Shown here piece after piece: positions 14,402-21,319 of a stretch of 41,160 nucleotides of DNA. The notes below the pieces were generated by a model. The model made no database searches. It was not told the origin of the DNA and was given only the letters and a program-made list of their open reading frames with translations. A program made the position numbers and the translations under genes. How positions within the stretch are numbered: the stretch's first letter is position 1; each line of letters opens with the position of its first letter. The DNA is from a virus, in the IMG/VR virus record IMGVR_UViG_3300035034_001387, positions 1 through 41,160 of that record; one strand, written 5' to 3'.

Positions 14402-15001
14402 TCAAGGCACGCGCGATAAGATAGAAGACATCCTACCCTGCAAAGGGTCAGCGTCTGGCTCCCCTTCCTCGGGAAGCTTGACAAGAACCGTACCATCCAA
14501 GTTGAATGTCGTCAACCATTTCACGTGGTCACCCTCCAGAATCTCACCTAACCTCCACCTCTCCACGATCACCCGGTCGAACGCGTGCTTCTGAGTCTCG
14601 GACAGCCTCCCCAAGAGCTTCTGAGAGGTCACCATGTGTTCAGCCTCATCTCGCGTCGAGAAGCTGCCTAGAGGGTGTTTCATGGGACCTGCGTAGCAAG
14701 ACAGAACGTAGACGTGCTTCATAGGGTCTTCCTTTGTATTGGATATCAAGGCTTGTGCCATACGAGAAGTCGCTCCGCTTGACTCAAGGTGTAGGGTCGT
14801 CAAGGTATACGATTCAAGGCCCGTCGTCAGTGAGACGAGGCGGCTTATGTCGGGTGGGGTAGGGTAACCGCTCGCGGTCTCAAGCGTGATCGCCCATCCT
14901 GTAGAGTCGCTGTCTAGCAGGATCTTGGATTGAGGGTACAGGTGGGATACGGCGCGCTTTAAAAGCAAGAAGCCCTCCTGGAAGAAGGGTGGTTCGTCCA
15001 T
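14402..15001 (-). CDS. Hypothetical protein, possibly a two-part fusion
   Basis: A 199-residue protein of unknown function. Residues 1-92 and 93-199 look like separate small proteins. The second part starts MKHVYVLSCYAGPMKHPLGS and has its own GGAAG five bases before its ATG at about 14725. The full-length ATG at 15001 also has GGAGG upstream, nine bases away. The gene may make one long and one short product, or be a fusion of two neighbouring genes. No known domain is visible in either part. Confidence 0.65.
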   Translation of the reverse strand: MDEPPFFQEGFLLLKRAVSHLYPQSKILLDSDSTGWAITLETASGYPTPPDISRLVSLTTGLESYTLTTLHLESSGATSRMAQALISNTKEDPMKHVYVLSCYAGPMKHPLGSFSTRDEAEHMVTSQKLLGRLSETQKHAFDRVIVERWRLGEILEGDHVKWLTTFNLDGTVLVKLPEEGEPDADPLQGRMSSILSRVP

Positions 15002-15016
15002 AAGGGCTATCCTCCG

Positions 15017-15259
15017 TCAGTCAGGCTTGGCGCCGAACTCACGATCAATGTCAGTGGGTGTCAATATAGAGAGTCGCCTTAGCGTCCTCTCCGGCTGACC
15101 CTGGCAGGCTCGAAGCATACGAAGGCGGGGGTCTTCTACGTTAATGTCATTCACCTCTGCCCTCTCAAGAGCGTTCCTCTTGAGGGCGTTCCAATTGACG
15201 GCCTGCACAGGCTTACGTACGGTGGGCTTTTTGAGGTATTTGCGCATGGTTTTCTTCAT
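15017..15259 (-). CDS. Small basic hypothetical protein
   Basis: An 80-residue, strongly basic protein (MKKTMRKYLKKPTVRKPV at its start). Its ATG overlaps the stop of the preceding gene in the ATGA arrangement, so translation is probably coupled. The N-terminal Lys/Arg cluster suggests nucleic-acid contact, but no fold is recognisable. Confidence 0.68.
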   Translation of the reverse strand: MKKTMRKYLKKPTVRKPVQAVNWNALKRNALERAEVNDINVEDPRLRMLRACQGQPERTLRRLSILTPTDIDREFGAKPD

Positions 15260-15687
15260 TGGGAGACTAGCTGACCGTTCTGAATCTTGGAGACGACCTT
15301 ACCCCGGATTCCAGGGAGGATCATGCTTTGAAGTTCGGGACTGACTTTCTCAAGTGCAAGGTCCCACACCAGATCGATATACATGCCTGCCGTGACCGGG
15401 AGGGGTTGATTATTGTAGACAGTGCTCTCTGTGGACTCTGCAAGAAGCCTGCCAGACCTATCTTTAAGACGTAGCTTGAAAAAGTACACGGGGATCGTGA
15501 CGCCCACGGGCTTCACGAACTCCATAGGAAACTTGATCTGAATCCTCTTATCTCCCGCCACCACTTTAGGTGAGGAATGATAGCCCCAGCCGACGACTTC
15601 GACGTAAAGGTCTTGACCTTCAATCATCCGTTGGATAACGTCCTGTTCAGTCTCGGTCAGGGGGACATAGCTAAATTGGTGTGACAT
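15256..15687 (-). CDS. Hypothetical protein
   Basis: A 143-residue protein with a beta-sandwich feel: alternating strands around GQDLYVEVVGWGY, KRIQIKFPMEF and TIPVYFFKLRLKDRSG. AGGAG lies six bases before the ATG. The stop overlaps the start of the 15017 gene. I do not recognise the family. The strand pattern would suit a binding or structural protein. Confidence 0.7.
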   Translation of the reverse strand: MSHQFSYVPLTETEQDVIQRMIEGQDLYVEVVGWGYHSSPKVVAGDKRIQIKFPMEFVKPVGVTIPVYFFKLRLKDRSGRLLAESTESTVYNNQPLPVTAGMYIDLVWDLALEKVSPELQSMILPGIRGKVVSKIQNGQLVSQ

Positions 15688-15714
15688 CTGTTGCTCCTGT
15701 TTACTTCTGTAATC

Positions 15715-16131
15715 TCAAACGAGGCGGATCTTGTAGGCACGGTCCCTCCCGTCCCTCCCGCTTCTTACTTCAAACTGAACCTTCATTCCTATCTGCACGT
15801 CTTCTGCCTTGCCTAGCCCCTCAAAATCTGTGAAGTGTGCGAATACATCGGCTTTGGCCTCTCGACCAATAAACCCAAATCCCCTGTCGGGATTGTAAAA
15901 CATCACCTCACCAACCTCTTCGGCCATCACAGGCGGGTTGACACGTTCAACTTCACGCGCCATCATACCCTTGTGCCCTTCCGCTGGAGTGAAGAGGACT
16001 TCCTCACCACCTAACAGCATGTCTCCGTTCACATCCGTGACGTGTACGAAGTAATCAGCGCCTTCAACCTCAACGAAGCCGAAGCCCCTTTGGTAATTGA
16101 AGAACTTTACATTTCCTTTAAGCTTTGACAT
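15715..16131 (-). CDS. Tandem cold-shock domain protein
   Basis: A 138-residue protein with two cold-shock (OB-fold) domains. The first has GNVKFFNYQRGFGFVEV, then YFVHVTDV. The second has GEVMFYNPDRGFGFIG, then DVFAHFTDF. Both keep the RNP1-like GFGF and RNP2-like V/F-x-H segments that bind single-stranded RNA or DNA. Single-domain Csp proteins are about 70 residues, so this is a duplication. A probable role is RNA chaperone or anti-terminator during infection. An AGG sits just before the ATG. Confidence 0.92.
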   Translation of the reverse strand: MSKLKGNVKFFNYQRGFGFVEVEGADYFVHVTDVNGDMLLGGEEVLFTPAEGHKGMMAREVERVNPPVMAEEVGEVMFYNPDRGFGFIGREAKADVFAHFTDFEGLGKAEDVQIGMKVQFEVRSGRDGRDRAYKIRLV

Positions 16132-16221
16132 TTGTACCTATCCCGCATATTTTGAAGTACCATAAGTGTGAGTTTTACTCAAAAATTGGTATCTATAAGT
16201 AAAATAGCGGTAGCTCCAATC

Positions 16222-16560
16222 TCACTCCGTAGGCTCGCCCAGACTGCTCAGGAAGACGGCAAGCGATAAAGTGGCCAGATACTCGTCCTGAAGGGCCTGT
16301 ACGCGCAATAGGGAGGCTTCTACGGCCTCCTCATCGGCAGGGTCCAGCCCCTCGAAGACGCCTTCTATTTGGGCGCGCATGAGCAAGCGGGGTGTCATCT
16401 CACTGAGTTCGTAGAGGGTCAGGATGTCTTCTTGATGCCGGGCCAACTCTCGGTCGTGTCTGGCCAGTAGAGGGCCTACCTTCTCGTTGAGGATGTTGGC
16501 TAACTCCCGAAGGCCACCAGACAAAGACTTCAAGGTTCGCTTTAAAACTTGGCTATCCAT
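16222..16560 (-). CDS. Small helical protein, last gene of the coupled operon
   Basis: A 112-residue protein, almost entirely helical by composition, with heptad-like LARHDRELARHQEDILTLYE suggesting a coiled coil. Start and preceding stop overlap as TAATG, so its translation depends on the Cys-rich gene before it. No known family is recognised. As the last member of the DUF1848/AAA+ operon it might be an adaptor or oligomerisation partner; that is inference. Confidence 0.7.
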   Translation of the reverse strand: MDSQVLKRTLKSLSGGLRELANILNEKVGPLLARHDRELARHQEDILTLYELSEMTPRLLMRAQIEGVFEGLDPADEEAVEASLLRVQALQDEYLATLSLAVFLSSLGEPTE

Positions 16561-16922
16561 TAGTCTTCCGATCCTGGGGGCGTCTTGAAGACGCCCGGTC
16601 CAATGTATTTCAGGTTATCCCTGTACGGCAGGTTCACGTTGGAGGCGAAATCTTCGTTCAGTTGCTCTTCAGTGCGAACCGTTTGAGCCGTATCCGCAAA
16701 GTCTTGGATGCGCTGGGACGGAGCCTGACAGCACCCCAAAGCCACGCAACGGGATACGTCGTCACGCGCAATTGGGGAGTTGCATATAATGGCAAACACC
16801 TCATGCTCGGGGAGGATATTCAAGAAGCACTGCCCCTGACTCACCCAATAGCAATCCGAAGGGCAATAGTTGGTCGTGTTCGTGGTCGCGACAGTCTTTT
16901 TGTCGCCGCATTCGTCACTCAT
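16560..16922 (-). CDS. Cys-rich hypothetical protein
   Basis: A 120-residue protein with eight Cys residues, at 5, 20, 24, 32, 47, 59, 64 and 65. C20-x3-C24 and the adjacent C64-C65 stand out. No signal peptide is visible, so in the reducing cytosol these Cys are more likely metal or Fe-S ligands than disulfides. AGAGG lies six bases before the ATG, and the ATG overlaps the stop of the AAA+ gene. The family is not recognised. Confidence 0.7.
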   Translation of the reverse strand: MSDECGDKKTVATTNTTNYCPSDCYWVSQGQCFLNILPEHEVFAIICNSPIARDDVSRCVALGCCQAPSQRIQDFADTAQTVRTEEQLNEDFASNVNLPYRDNLKYIGPGVFKTPPGSED

Positions 16923-18310
16923 TTGGAACCTCTCTTTTTGTAACCTGTGGAGGTTGCCTCGCCCGCCATCTTCCCGCCCATGAACAAATCGTCCTCGTCT
17001 GTGTATATGATATAGCTGTAATCCTCCTCGTCATCGTCCATATACCCAGGGTAAGACACGGGACCCGGTATCACGTTGACGTTCCAACTCTCATCAAAGG
17101 TCAGGTCCGTAGCGTCGAATTCAAGCTCATCCTCTCCCATGACAGCGACCCTGCGTAGAAGCTCTCGAATATGGGCGCCTGGAAGGTCAAGGCTTTCGGA
17201 CACCTCTAGCATCTTCACAGCGCCCTCTTCCGAGAGGGTCACGCCCTCTTGACCCGCGAGATAATGGATCACGCGCAACCTGATCTCACCCTTGGGAGGT
17301 TCAACCGCCCAAATCTCATCAAATCTGCCCGGCCTCTTGAGCGCGTCTGGCAGATTTTCGAGATGGTTGGTGGTAGCAATCAGTAGGGGTGTGTGGTTCT
17401 CAGACTCTTCAAAGAAGTTCAAGAAGAAGTTAAGATCCCTCTCTCCCATACGGTCCAAGTCGTCGACGATGAATATGTCGGGCTTGAGGGTCCCCATGAC
17501 CTCCAGTAGCGTTTGGATGGTCACTTCGGCAAGGATCTGTACTGAGATATAGCACACACGGCCTTGTATCTCTTTTGCCGCCTGTTGCGCCAGGGTTGAC
17601 TTACCCGTGCCAGGAACTCCGTGTAGAATCACGGACCGTCGGACCCCTGCGGCGTAAAACTTTTTCCAACGTGCGATCAGCCTATCACCCTGGTCACCTT
17701 CGTAGTGCCACAGGATCTCCGCTTTGGGTGAGAAGGTCAGGGTCTCCGAGGCGTCATCGTACCCGATCTCGATATGAGAGCCGTGCGGCTGCCATAAGAG
17801 GTCTCGGAACTCACTCAACAAAGCAGGTCCGTCGTCTACGTCGGACTCAGGGAGAGCCATGCAAGAGGTTCTGTCTTGCCACTCAATCCAATAGACGAAC
17901 TTTGTGGGGGCATACTCATACTTCCACAAGGATGTACCTGAGGGGTCCTCGTCATCATCAAGACAGTCCAACAGAACTCGCTTTGGGTCTAACAAGGGGA
18001 GGACAAGGCCCACGGTGTCATTGTCTATTAAATACAATCCCTCGTCGAGGATGTTTTGAAACTTGCTTTGAGCCTTGGACGTAATCATCTTGTTCGTGAT
18101 TCGAGGCATCGCATTGTCTGTCAAGATGCTTACGATACCAAAGGCATTGCTCATCGTTGCGAGTGTATTATCTTCGCGCAAGGATAAACGTAACAACATC
18201 CCAGCCTCTAGGAGGCTTTTTATAGTTGAAAACTTTGAAGTACCTGTCACCCTCCTCAACTTGTCAATGCTTTCTCTGAGCGTAGGACCCTTACCATCAA
18301 AAGGTTTCAT
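16919..18310 (-). CDS. AAA+ ATPase
   Basis: A 463-residue protein with a unique N-terminal half and a classic AAA domain after residue 220. Walker A is GVPGTGKST (231-239), Walker B is IFIVDD (about 279-284), sensor 1 is IATTN (about 311-315), and the second region of homology RPGRFDEIW supplies the arginine fingers. The layout is closest to the FtsH/Cdc48/BCS1 clade. A C-terminal acidic stretch ends in a basic tail. The start at 18310 has GGAGG four bases upstream and overlaps the DUF1848 stop; the open extension upstream runs into that gene. It probably remodels or unfolds a protein partner, perhaps within this operon. Confidence 0.9.
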   Translation of the reverse strand: MKPFDGKGPTLRESIDKLRRVTGTSKFSTIKSLLEAGMLLRLSLREDNTLATMSNAFGIVSILTDNAMPRITNKMITSKAQSKFQNILDEGLYLIDNDTVGLVLPLLDPKRVLLDCLDDDEDPSGTSLWKYEYAPTKFVYWIEWQDRTSCMALPESDVDDGPALLSEFRDLLWQPHGSHIEIGYDDASETLTFSPKAEILWHYEGDQGDRLIARWKKFYAAGVRRSVILHGVPGTGKSTLAQQAAKEIQGRVCYISVQILAEVTIQTLLEVMGTLKPDIFIVDDLDRMGERDLNFFLNFFEESENHTPLLIATTNHLENLPDALKRPGRFDEIWAVEPPKGEIRLRVIHYLAGQEGVTLSEEGAVKMLEVSESLDLPGAHIRELLRRVAVMGEDELEFDATDLTFDESWNVNVIPGPVSYPGYMDDDEEDYSYIIYTDEDDLFMGGKMAGEATSTGYKKRGSK

Positions 18311-19098
18311 CTTTCCTCCAGTCCCCGTGTATACGGAGCGTAACAATAGGAGCATCTGGAGCCACACCCGAACTTGGGTCCGAGACATGGGTCCACGCTC
18401 ATTAAACACGCGCATTCAGCTTCTTTCTTCACGACATTCGAGATTCCGTACAAATTAGCCAGATAAGGACCGTCCAGACATTGAGATTGCCGGTAGGTCT
18501 CAGTAGACATCAATTCAGCGTCCTTTCCACATAAGCCTACCTTAGGTCCCGACTGAAGAATTGAACTCAAGATGTCCTGACGTGTTCCCCCCTGATAAGG
18601 GAGGTTCACATCATGTAACAGGGACACGTCCAGTAACAACTCCAACTCTTCAACCACCTCACATAACCTGTACCATTTCTCTTCCCTAACAGGGTTCACA
18701 AAGAGATCCGTAGGGACAGGTGAAAACCGTACCCTGACGGAGGACGCGCCTACCAACGCCACAAGGTCCTGTAGACCTGCTAGTTGAGCCTCAAAGCCTG
18801 GAGCACCCGGTTCCTCTTCGTCCCAACACGTGATTGTCACCGCTGTGAAGACTCGATAGGGAGTTAGCCAGGACATCAAAGGGGTAAGTAGTGCCGAAGG
18901 GTTCTTGGTCCAGAAAAACAGGCTGTGGACCTCTTCAGGATGTAAGCTCCACTTCTTGAATAAGCCGTCTTCGGGGTCAGGTGCAAAGACAAAACCCTGG
19001 CGCGTGATAAGGTCACAAAGCCAGGGTTTATACCAATGCGCAACATCGGTCCAACGGGAGAGCGATAAGGGCAGTCCTCGTTGTAGCAGGTTTTCCAT
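18307..19098 (-). CDS. DUF1848 protein with radical-SAM-like Cys cluster
   Basis: A 263-residue member of the DUF1848 family. The N-terminus has SLSRWTDVAHWY and the middle has HSLFFWTKNPSALL, both family hallmarks. The C-terminus carries C229, C231 and C238, then C245-x3-C249-x2-C252 (CGSRCSYC), a CX3CX2C pattern like the [4Fe-4S] site of radical SAM enzymes but at the opposite end of the protein. The family function is not established. A cluster-dependent enzyme is likely, and the phage Nfu-like scaffold could supply the cluster (inference). The start overlaps the stop of the small membrane protein (TAATG), and its stop overlaps the AAA+ start (ATGA). Confidence 0.85.
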   Translation of the reverse strand: MENLLQRGLPLSLSRWTDVAHWYKPWLCDLITRQGFVFAPDPEDGLFKKWSLHPEEVHSLFFWTKNPSALLTPLMSWLTPYRVFTAVTITCWDEEEPGAPGFEAQLAGLQDLVALVGASSVRVRFSPVPTDLFVNPVREEKWYRLCEVVEELELLLDVSLLHDVNLPYQGGTRQDILSSILQSGPKVGLCGKDAELMSTETYRQSQCLDGPYLANLYGISNVVKKEAECACLMSVDPCLGPKFGCGSRCSYCYAPYTRGLEER

Positions 19099-19241
19099 TA
19101 CTTCTCTTCGCGATTAGCCTTGAGTCGTTTTAGCCACAGAGTTAACATGAAATAGAGACGTATCCCTATCAGTGCTCCTACAACAATAGCCATAGCGATA
19201 AAAATCATTATCCCTATCCAATTCGATACGGTCAATACCAT
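19098..19241 (-). CDS. Single-pass small membrane protein (47 aa)
   Basis: A short gene of 47 codons. It starts MVLTVSNWIGIMIFIAM, continues as one long hydrophobic helix of about 25-30 residues, and ends in a basic tail (KRLKANREEK). That predicts one transmembrane segment with the C-terminus in the cytosol. GAGGA lies five bases before the ATG, and the stop overlaps the DUF1848 start as TAATG. Position and ribosome site argue that it is real. It might anchor the operon products at the membrane. Confidence 0.72.
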   Translation of the reverse strand: MVLTVSNWIGIMIFIAMAIVVGALIGIRLYFMLTLWLKRLKANREEK

Positions 19242-19252
19242 GAGATTCCTCT

Positions 19253-20164
19253 TTAGTAAGATTTAGGCGCTCTTCGCTTGCTTCTAGGTGAATTCTTGGT
19301 ACGCTTGCGGTACCTCTTGGCTTTGGTCTTTGCAGGTCCCTTCTTACGTTCCCTGCGTTGATTGCGGTTTTTACGACGGCGCGCCGCAGGATTTTGCCTC
19401 TCCCTTTTACGGCGATTCCTGTAGTCCTGGGACTTCGACCGGGGGGTCTTCTTACGCAACCCTTCCACGACCTCATCGTCATCGTGGTCCCCTGCCTCTC
19501 TAGCGTCGTCCTCATACCAGTTCGAGGCTTCGTACCCGTTGGATTCCGCCGATTCTTCGGCTGCACCCTCATCATACCACGACGCCTTTTTAGTCTCGCA
19601 CCCGCAGTTGCCTTCGCCGCCGCATTTACAGTCGTCGCCACAGTGACACTCACCGTCGCTGCACGCATCGGCCAGCATATCAGCTAGCTTCATAATCTCA
19701 GTTGAAAAATTCATAAGGGCTCCAGAGGTTACAGAAGAGAACAGGGCGCGTCCTACTGGGACCGACTCGGCTATCCACTGGCCTGTTGCGTTGCGAGTAA
19801 AGGTCGTGGTATCGACCAGATCAGGAAAGTTGTCCGTGGGCATCTCATTGTATTCATAGCTGGTCACGGGGAACCGCTTCTTTGCTATCTCCCACGCTTC
19901 TTTTTTCATAACCTTCTTGAAGTCATAGAAGACGTCTTCGGGTACGTACAGGCGGACCGTGTTTTTATCTGCCCGGTATTCGAGCATTGCGGTCGCTCCT
20001 ACAGCTTCCCAGTTGGGCATGTACAGGAAATCCCGATTGAGAGGCCCCAAATAGGCCGTCTCATCGTCCGCAGCGTCTTGCGGGTACTGGTCAATACCTA
20101 CAAGATGAACCTCGGCGTTAATGACGAGGAAGCGTAGGTAGGTGCCTTTGTCGAGATAGAACAC
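19253..20164 (-). CDS. Protein with metallothionein-like Cys cluster and Arg/Lys-rich tail
   Basis: A 303-residue protein in three parts. Residues 1-165 are an alpha/beta domain of unknown family. Residues 168-189 hold seven Cys and one His (C168, C173, H174, C175, C179, C181, C187, C189) in CxC spacing, like a metallothionein. An acidic stretch follows, then residues 235-303 are extremely Arg/Lys-rich, like a nucleic-acid-binding tail. The start is GTG with GAGG six bases upstream. It is the first gene of the six-gene operon. Metal binding and nucleic-acid binding are inferred from composition only. Confidence 0.72.
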   Translation of the reverse strand: MFYLDKGTYLRFLVINAEVHLVGIDQYPQDAADDETAYLGPLNRDFLYMPNWEAVGATAMLEYRADKNTVRLYVPEDVFYDFKKVMKKEAWEIAKKRFPVTSYEYNEMPTDNFPDLVDTTTFTRNATGQWIAESVPVGRALFSSVTSGALMNFSTEIMKLADMLADACSDGECHCGDDCKCGGEGNCGCETKKASWYDEGAAEESAESNGYEASNWYEDDAREAGDHDDDEVVEGLRKKTPRSKSQDYRNRRKRERQNPAARRRKNRNQRRERKKGPAKTKAKRYRKRTKNSPRSKRRAPKSY

Positions 20165-20223
20165 GTAGAGCCTCGGTGTAGAATGTCTTACGCTGGCGCG
20201 ATCTAAAGGTAAAATAACGAGAA

Positions 20224-20260
20224 AGGCGTGAACCCCTCCGCTAAGAGAGAGTCACGCCTT
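20224..20260 (-). terminator. Possible terminator after the HNH gene
   Basis: AAGGCGTGA and TCACGCCTT form a 9-bp stem with a 20-base loop, followed on the minus strand by TTTCTCGTT. It lies between the HNH gene stop and the start of the six-gene operon. The long loop lowers confidence. Confidence 0.5.
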
Positions 20261-20282
20261 GAGGTCACGAGGTGTCGGGAAC

Positions 20283-20828
20283 CTAACCCTCTTCAAGCTC
20301 CTGCGTCCAGTAGAGGTAATTCCTCCAGGCGTCTGGGATGGACCTGCCCGTCATGGTGAACTCAAGATTGTTCACCGCTTTGGGCTGGTACGGCTCTTGC
20401 ATGAGGGTCATGCATGCCTGCCGAGGGGTCTTATCCGCCTTCTTGGAGTTGCAAGACTGGCACGCCGTGGCGATGTTATCCCAGGAGGTCTTACCTCCCA
20501 CGGACCTGGGGATAACGTGATCGAAGGTGAGATCCTTGATCTTGAGCTTCTTACCAGATCCGGCTTTCTTGCCGCAGTATTGACACTGGTAGTTATCTCG
20601 GGCGTAAATATTAGCCCGATTGAACTTGACGCGCTGACGAAACACCACGTACTTGAGCAGTACGATCACGGAAGGGACCTTGATCGTGACTGAAGGGGAC
20701 CTCACATCCCAATCTGTGTACTCTTCCACAACGGTCGCTACACCGCGCACGAGGTAGCCAATGGCTTCCTGCCAAGTCACAAGAGCGTGAGGTCTATAAT
20801 CTGCATTTAGTACCAGGGTATCCGCCAC
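20283..20828 (-). CDS. HNH endonuclease
   Basis: A 181-residue protein with an HNH/zinc-finger nuclease domain. The first Cys pair is YQCQYCGKK, the catalytic His lies in LTFDHVIPRS, and NIATACQSCNSKK supplies the Asn and second Cys pair. The N-terminal region ADTLVLNADYRPHALVTWQEA is typical of a widespread stand-alone HNH group of bacteria and phages. I chose GTG at 20828 because AAGGAGG lies upstream; earlier in-frame codons overlap the promoter. It may be a homing or genome-processing nuclease. Confidence 0.9.
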   Translation of the reverse strand: MADTLVLNADYRPHALVTWQEAIGYLVRGVATVVEEYTDWDVRSPSVTIKVPSVIVLLKYVVFRQRVKFNRANIYARDNYQCQYCGKKAGSGKKLKIKDLTFDHVIPRSVGGKTSWDNIATACQSCNSKKADKTPRQACMTLMQEPYQPKAVNNLEFTMTGRSIPDAWRNYLYWTQELEEG

Positions 20829-20883
20829 GACGTACCTCCTTATGTGGCAAAAGTCTAAGACACTGGTGTGCCTCGCAAAAGCA

Positions 20884-20912
20884 ACCTTATCCCTATCAAA
20901 ATATCGTGTCAA
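20884..20912 (-). promoter_or_regulatory. Sigma-70 promoter for the HNH gene
   Basis: Minus strand shows TTGACA, a 17-base spacer, then TAAGGT, about 55 bases before the GTG start. A terminator lies immediately upstream (20916-20940), so this promoter begins a separate transcript. Confidence 0.65.
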
Positions 20913-20915
20913 CAC

Positions 20916-20940
20916 AAAAAGACCTGTCGGTAGGTCTTTT
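20916..20940 (-). terminator. Rho-independent terminator
   Basis: AAAAGACCT and AGGTCTTTT enclose a short loop, with an extra T run on the minus strand. It separates the leftward transcript ending at 21045 from the HNH promoter. The A/T symmetry could make it work both ways. Confidence 0.8.
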
Positions 20941-21044
20941 CGTTCAAACGGTAAGACAAGATTACCTATTCCCCGGCATATTGAAAGATCCTACACGGGT
21001 AACAGTCCCAACATAAGGCGAGCGTGCGAAGCCTCGATGTTAAT

Positions 21045-21317
21045 TTAAGACGATTTAGAAGCCATAACAGGGAGGATCAAGGACAACACGTCCATGACGG
21101 CCTTCTTCAACGTAAAATACTCCCCCGCCTCAGAGATCACCTTCTCGTCCTCCGAGTTGACAAACTCCCATTGCCAGAGGTTGTTTCCCCAACATATGAG
21201 GAAGATCGCCCCCACAGCAATTGGAATACGGTACTGACATGAAAACCTGCCATGTTCTTCCCACACTGCGTTTGGGAATATACGCATCAAGAAATCATGG
21301 TCAACCTGATAGTCCAT
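21045..21317 (-). CDS. Hypothetical protein
   Basis: A 90-residue protein beginning MDYQVDHDFLMRIFPN. It has a hydrophobic stretch (IPIAVGAIFLICWGNNLWQW) that could be a buried core or a membrane segment, followed by an acidic segment and a C-terminal helix. GGAGG lies six bases before the ATG at 21317, two bases after the DHH gene stop. The family is not recognised. Confidence 0.68.
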   Translation of the reverse strand: MDYQVDHDFLMRIFPNAVWEEHGRFSCQYRIPIAVGAIFLICWGNNLWQWEFVNSEDEKVISEAGEYFTLKKAVMDVLSLILPVMASKSS

Positions 21318-21319
21318 AC

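Noticed and set aside
19114-19668. 184-codon frame overlapping the Cys-cluster gene
   Set aside because: It is the out-of-frame reading of the Arg/Lys-rich tail and the membrane gene; the membrane gene in another frame has a proper start and overlap.
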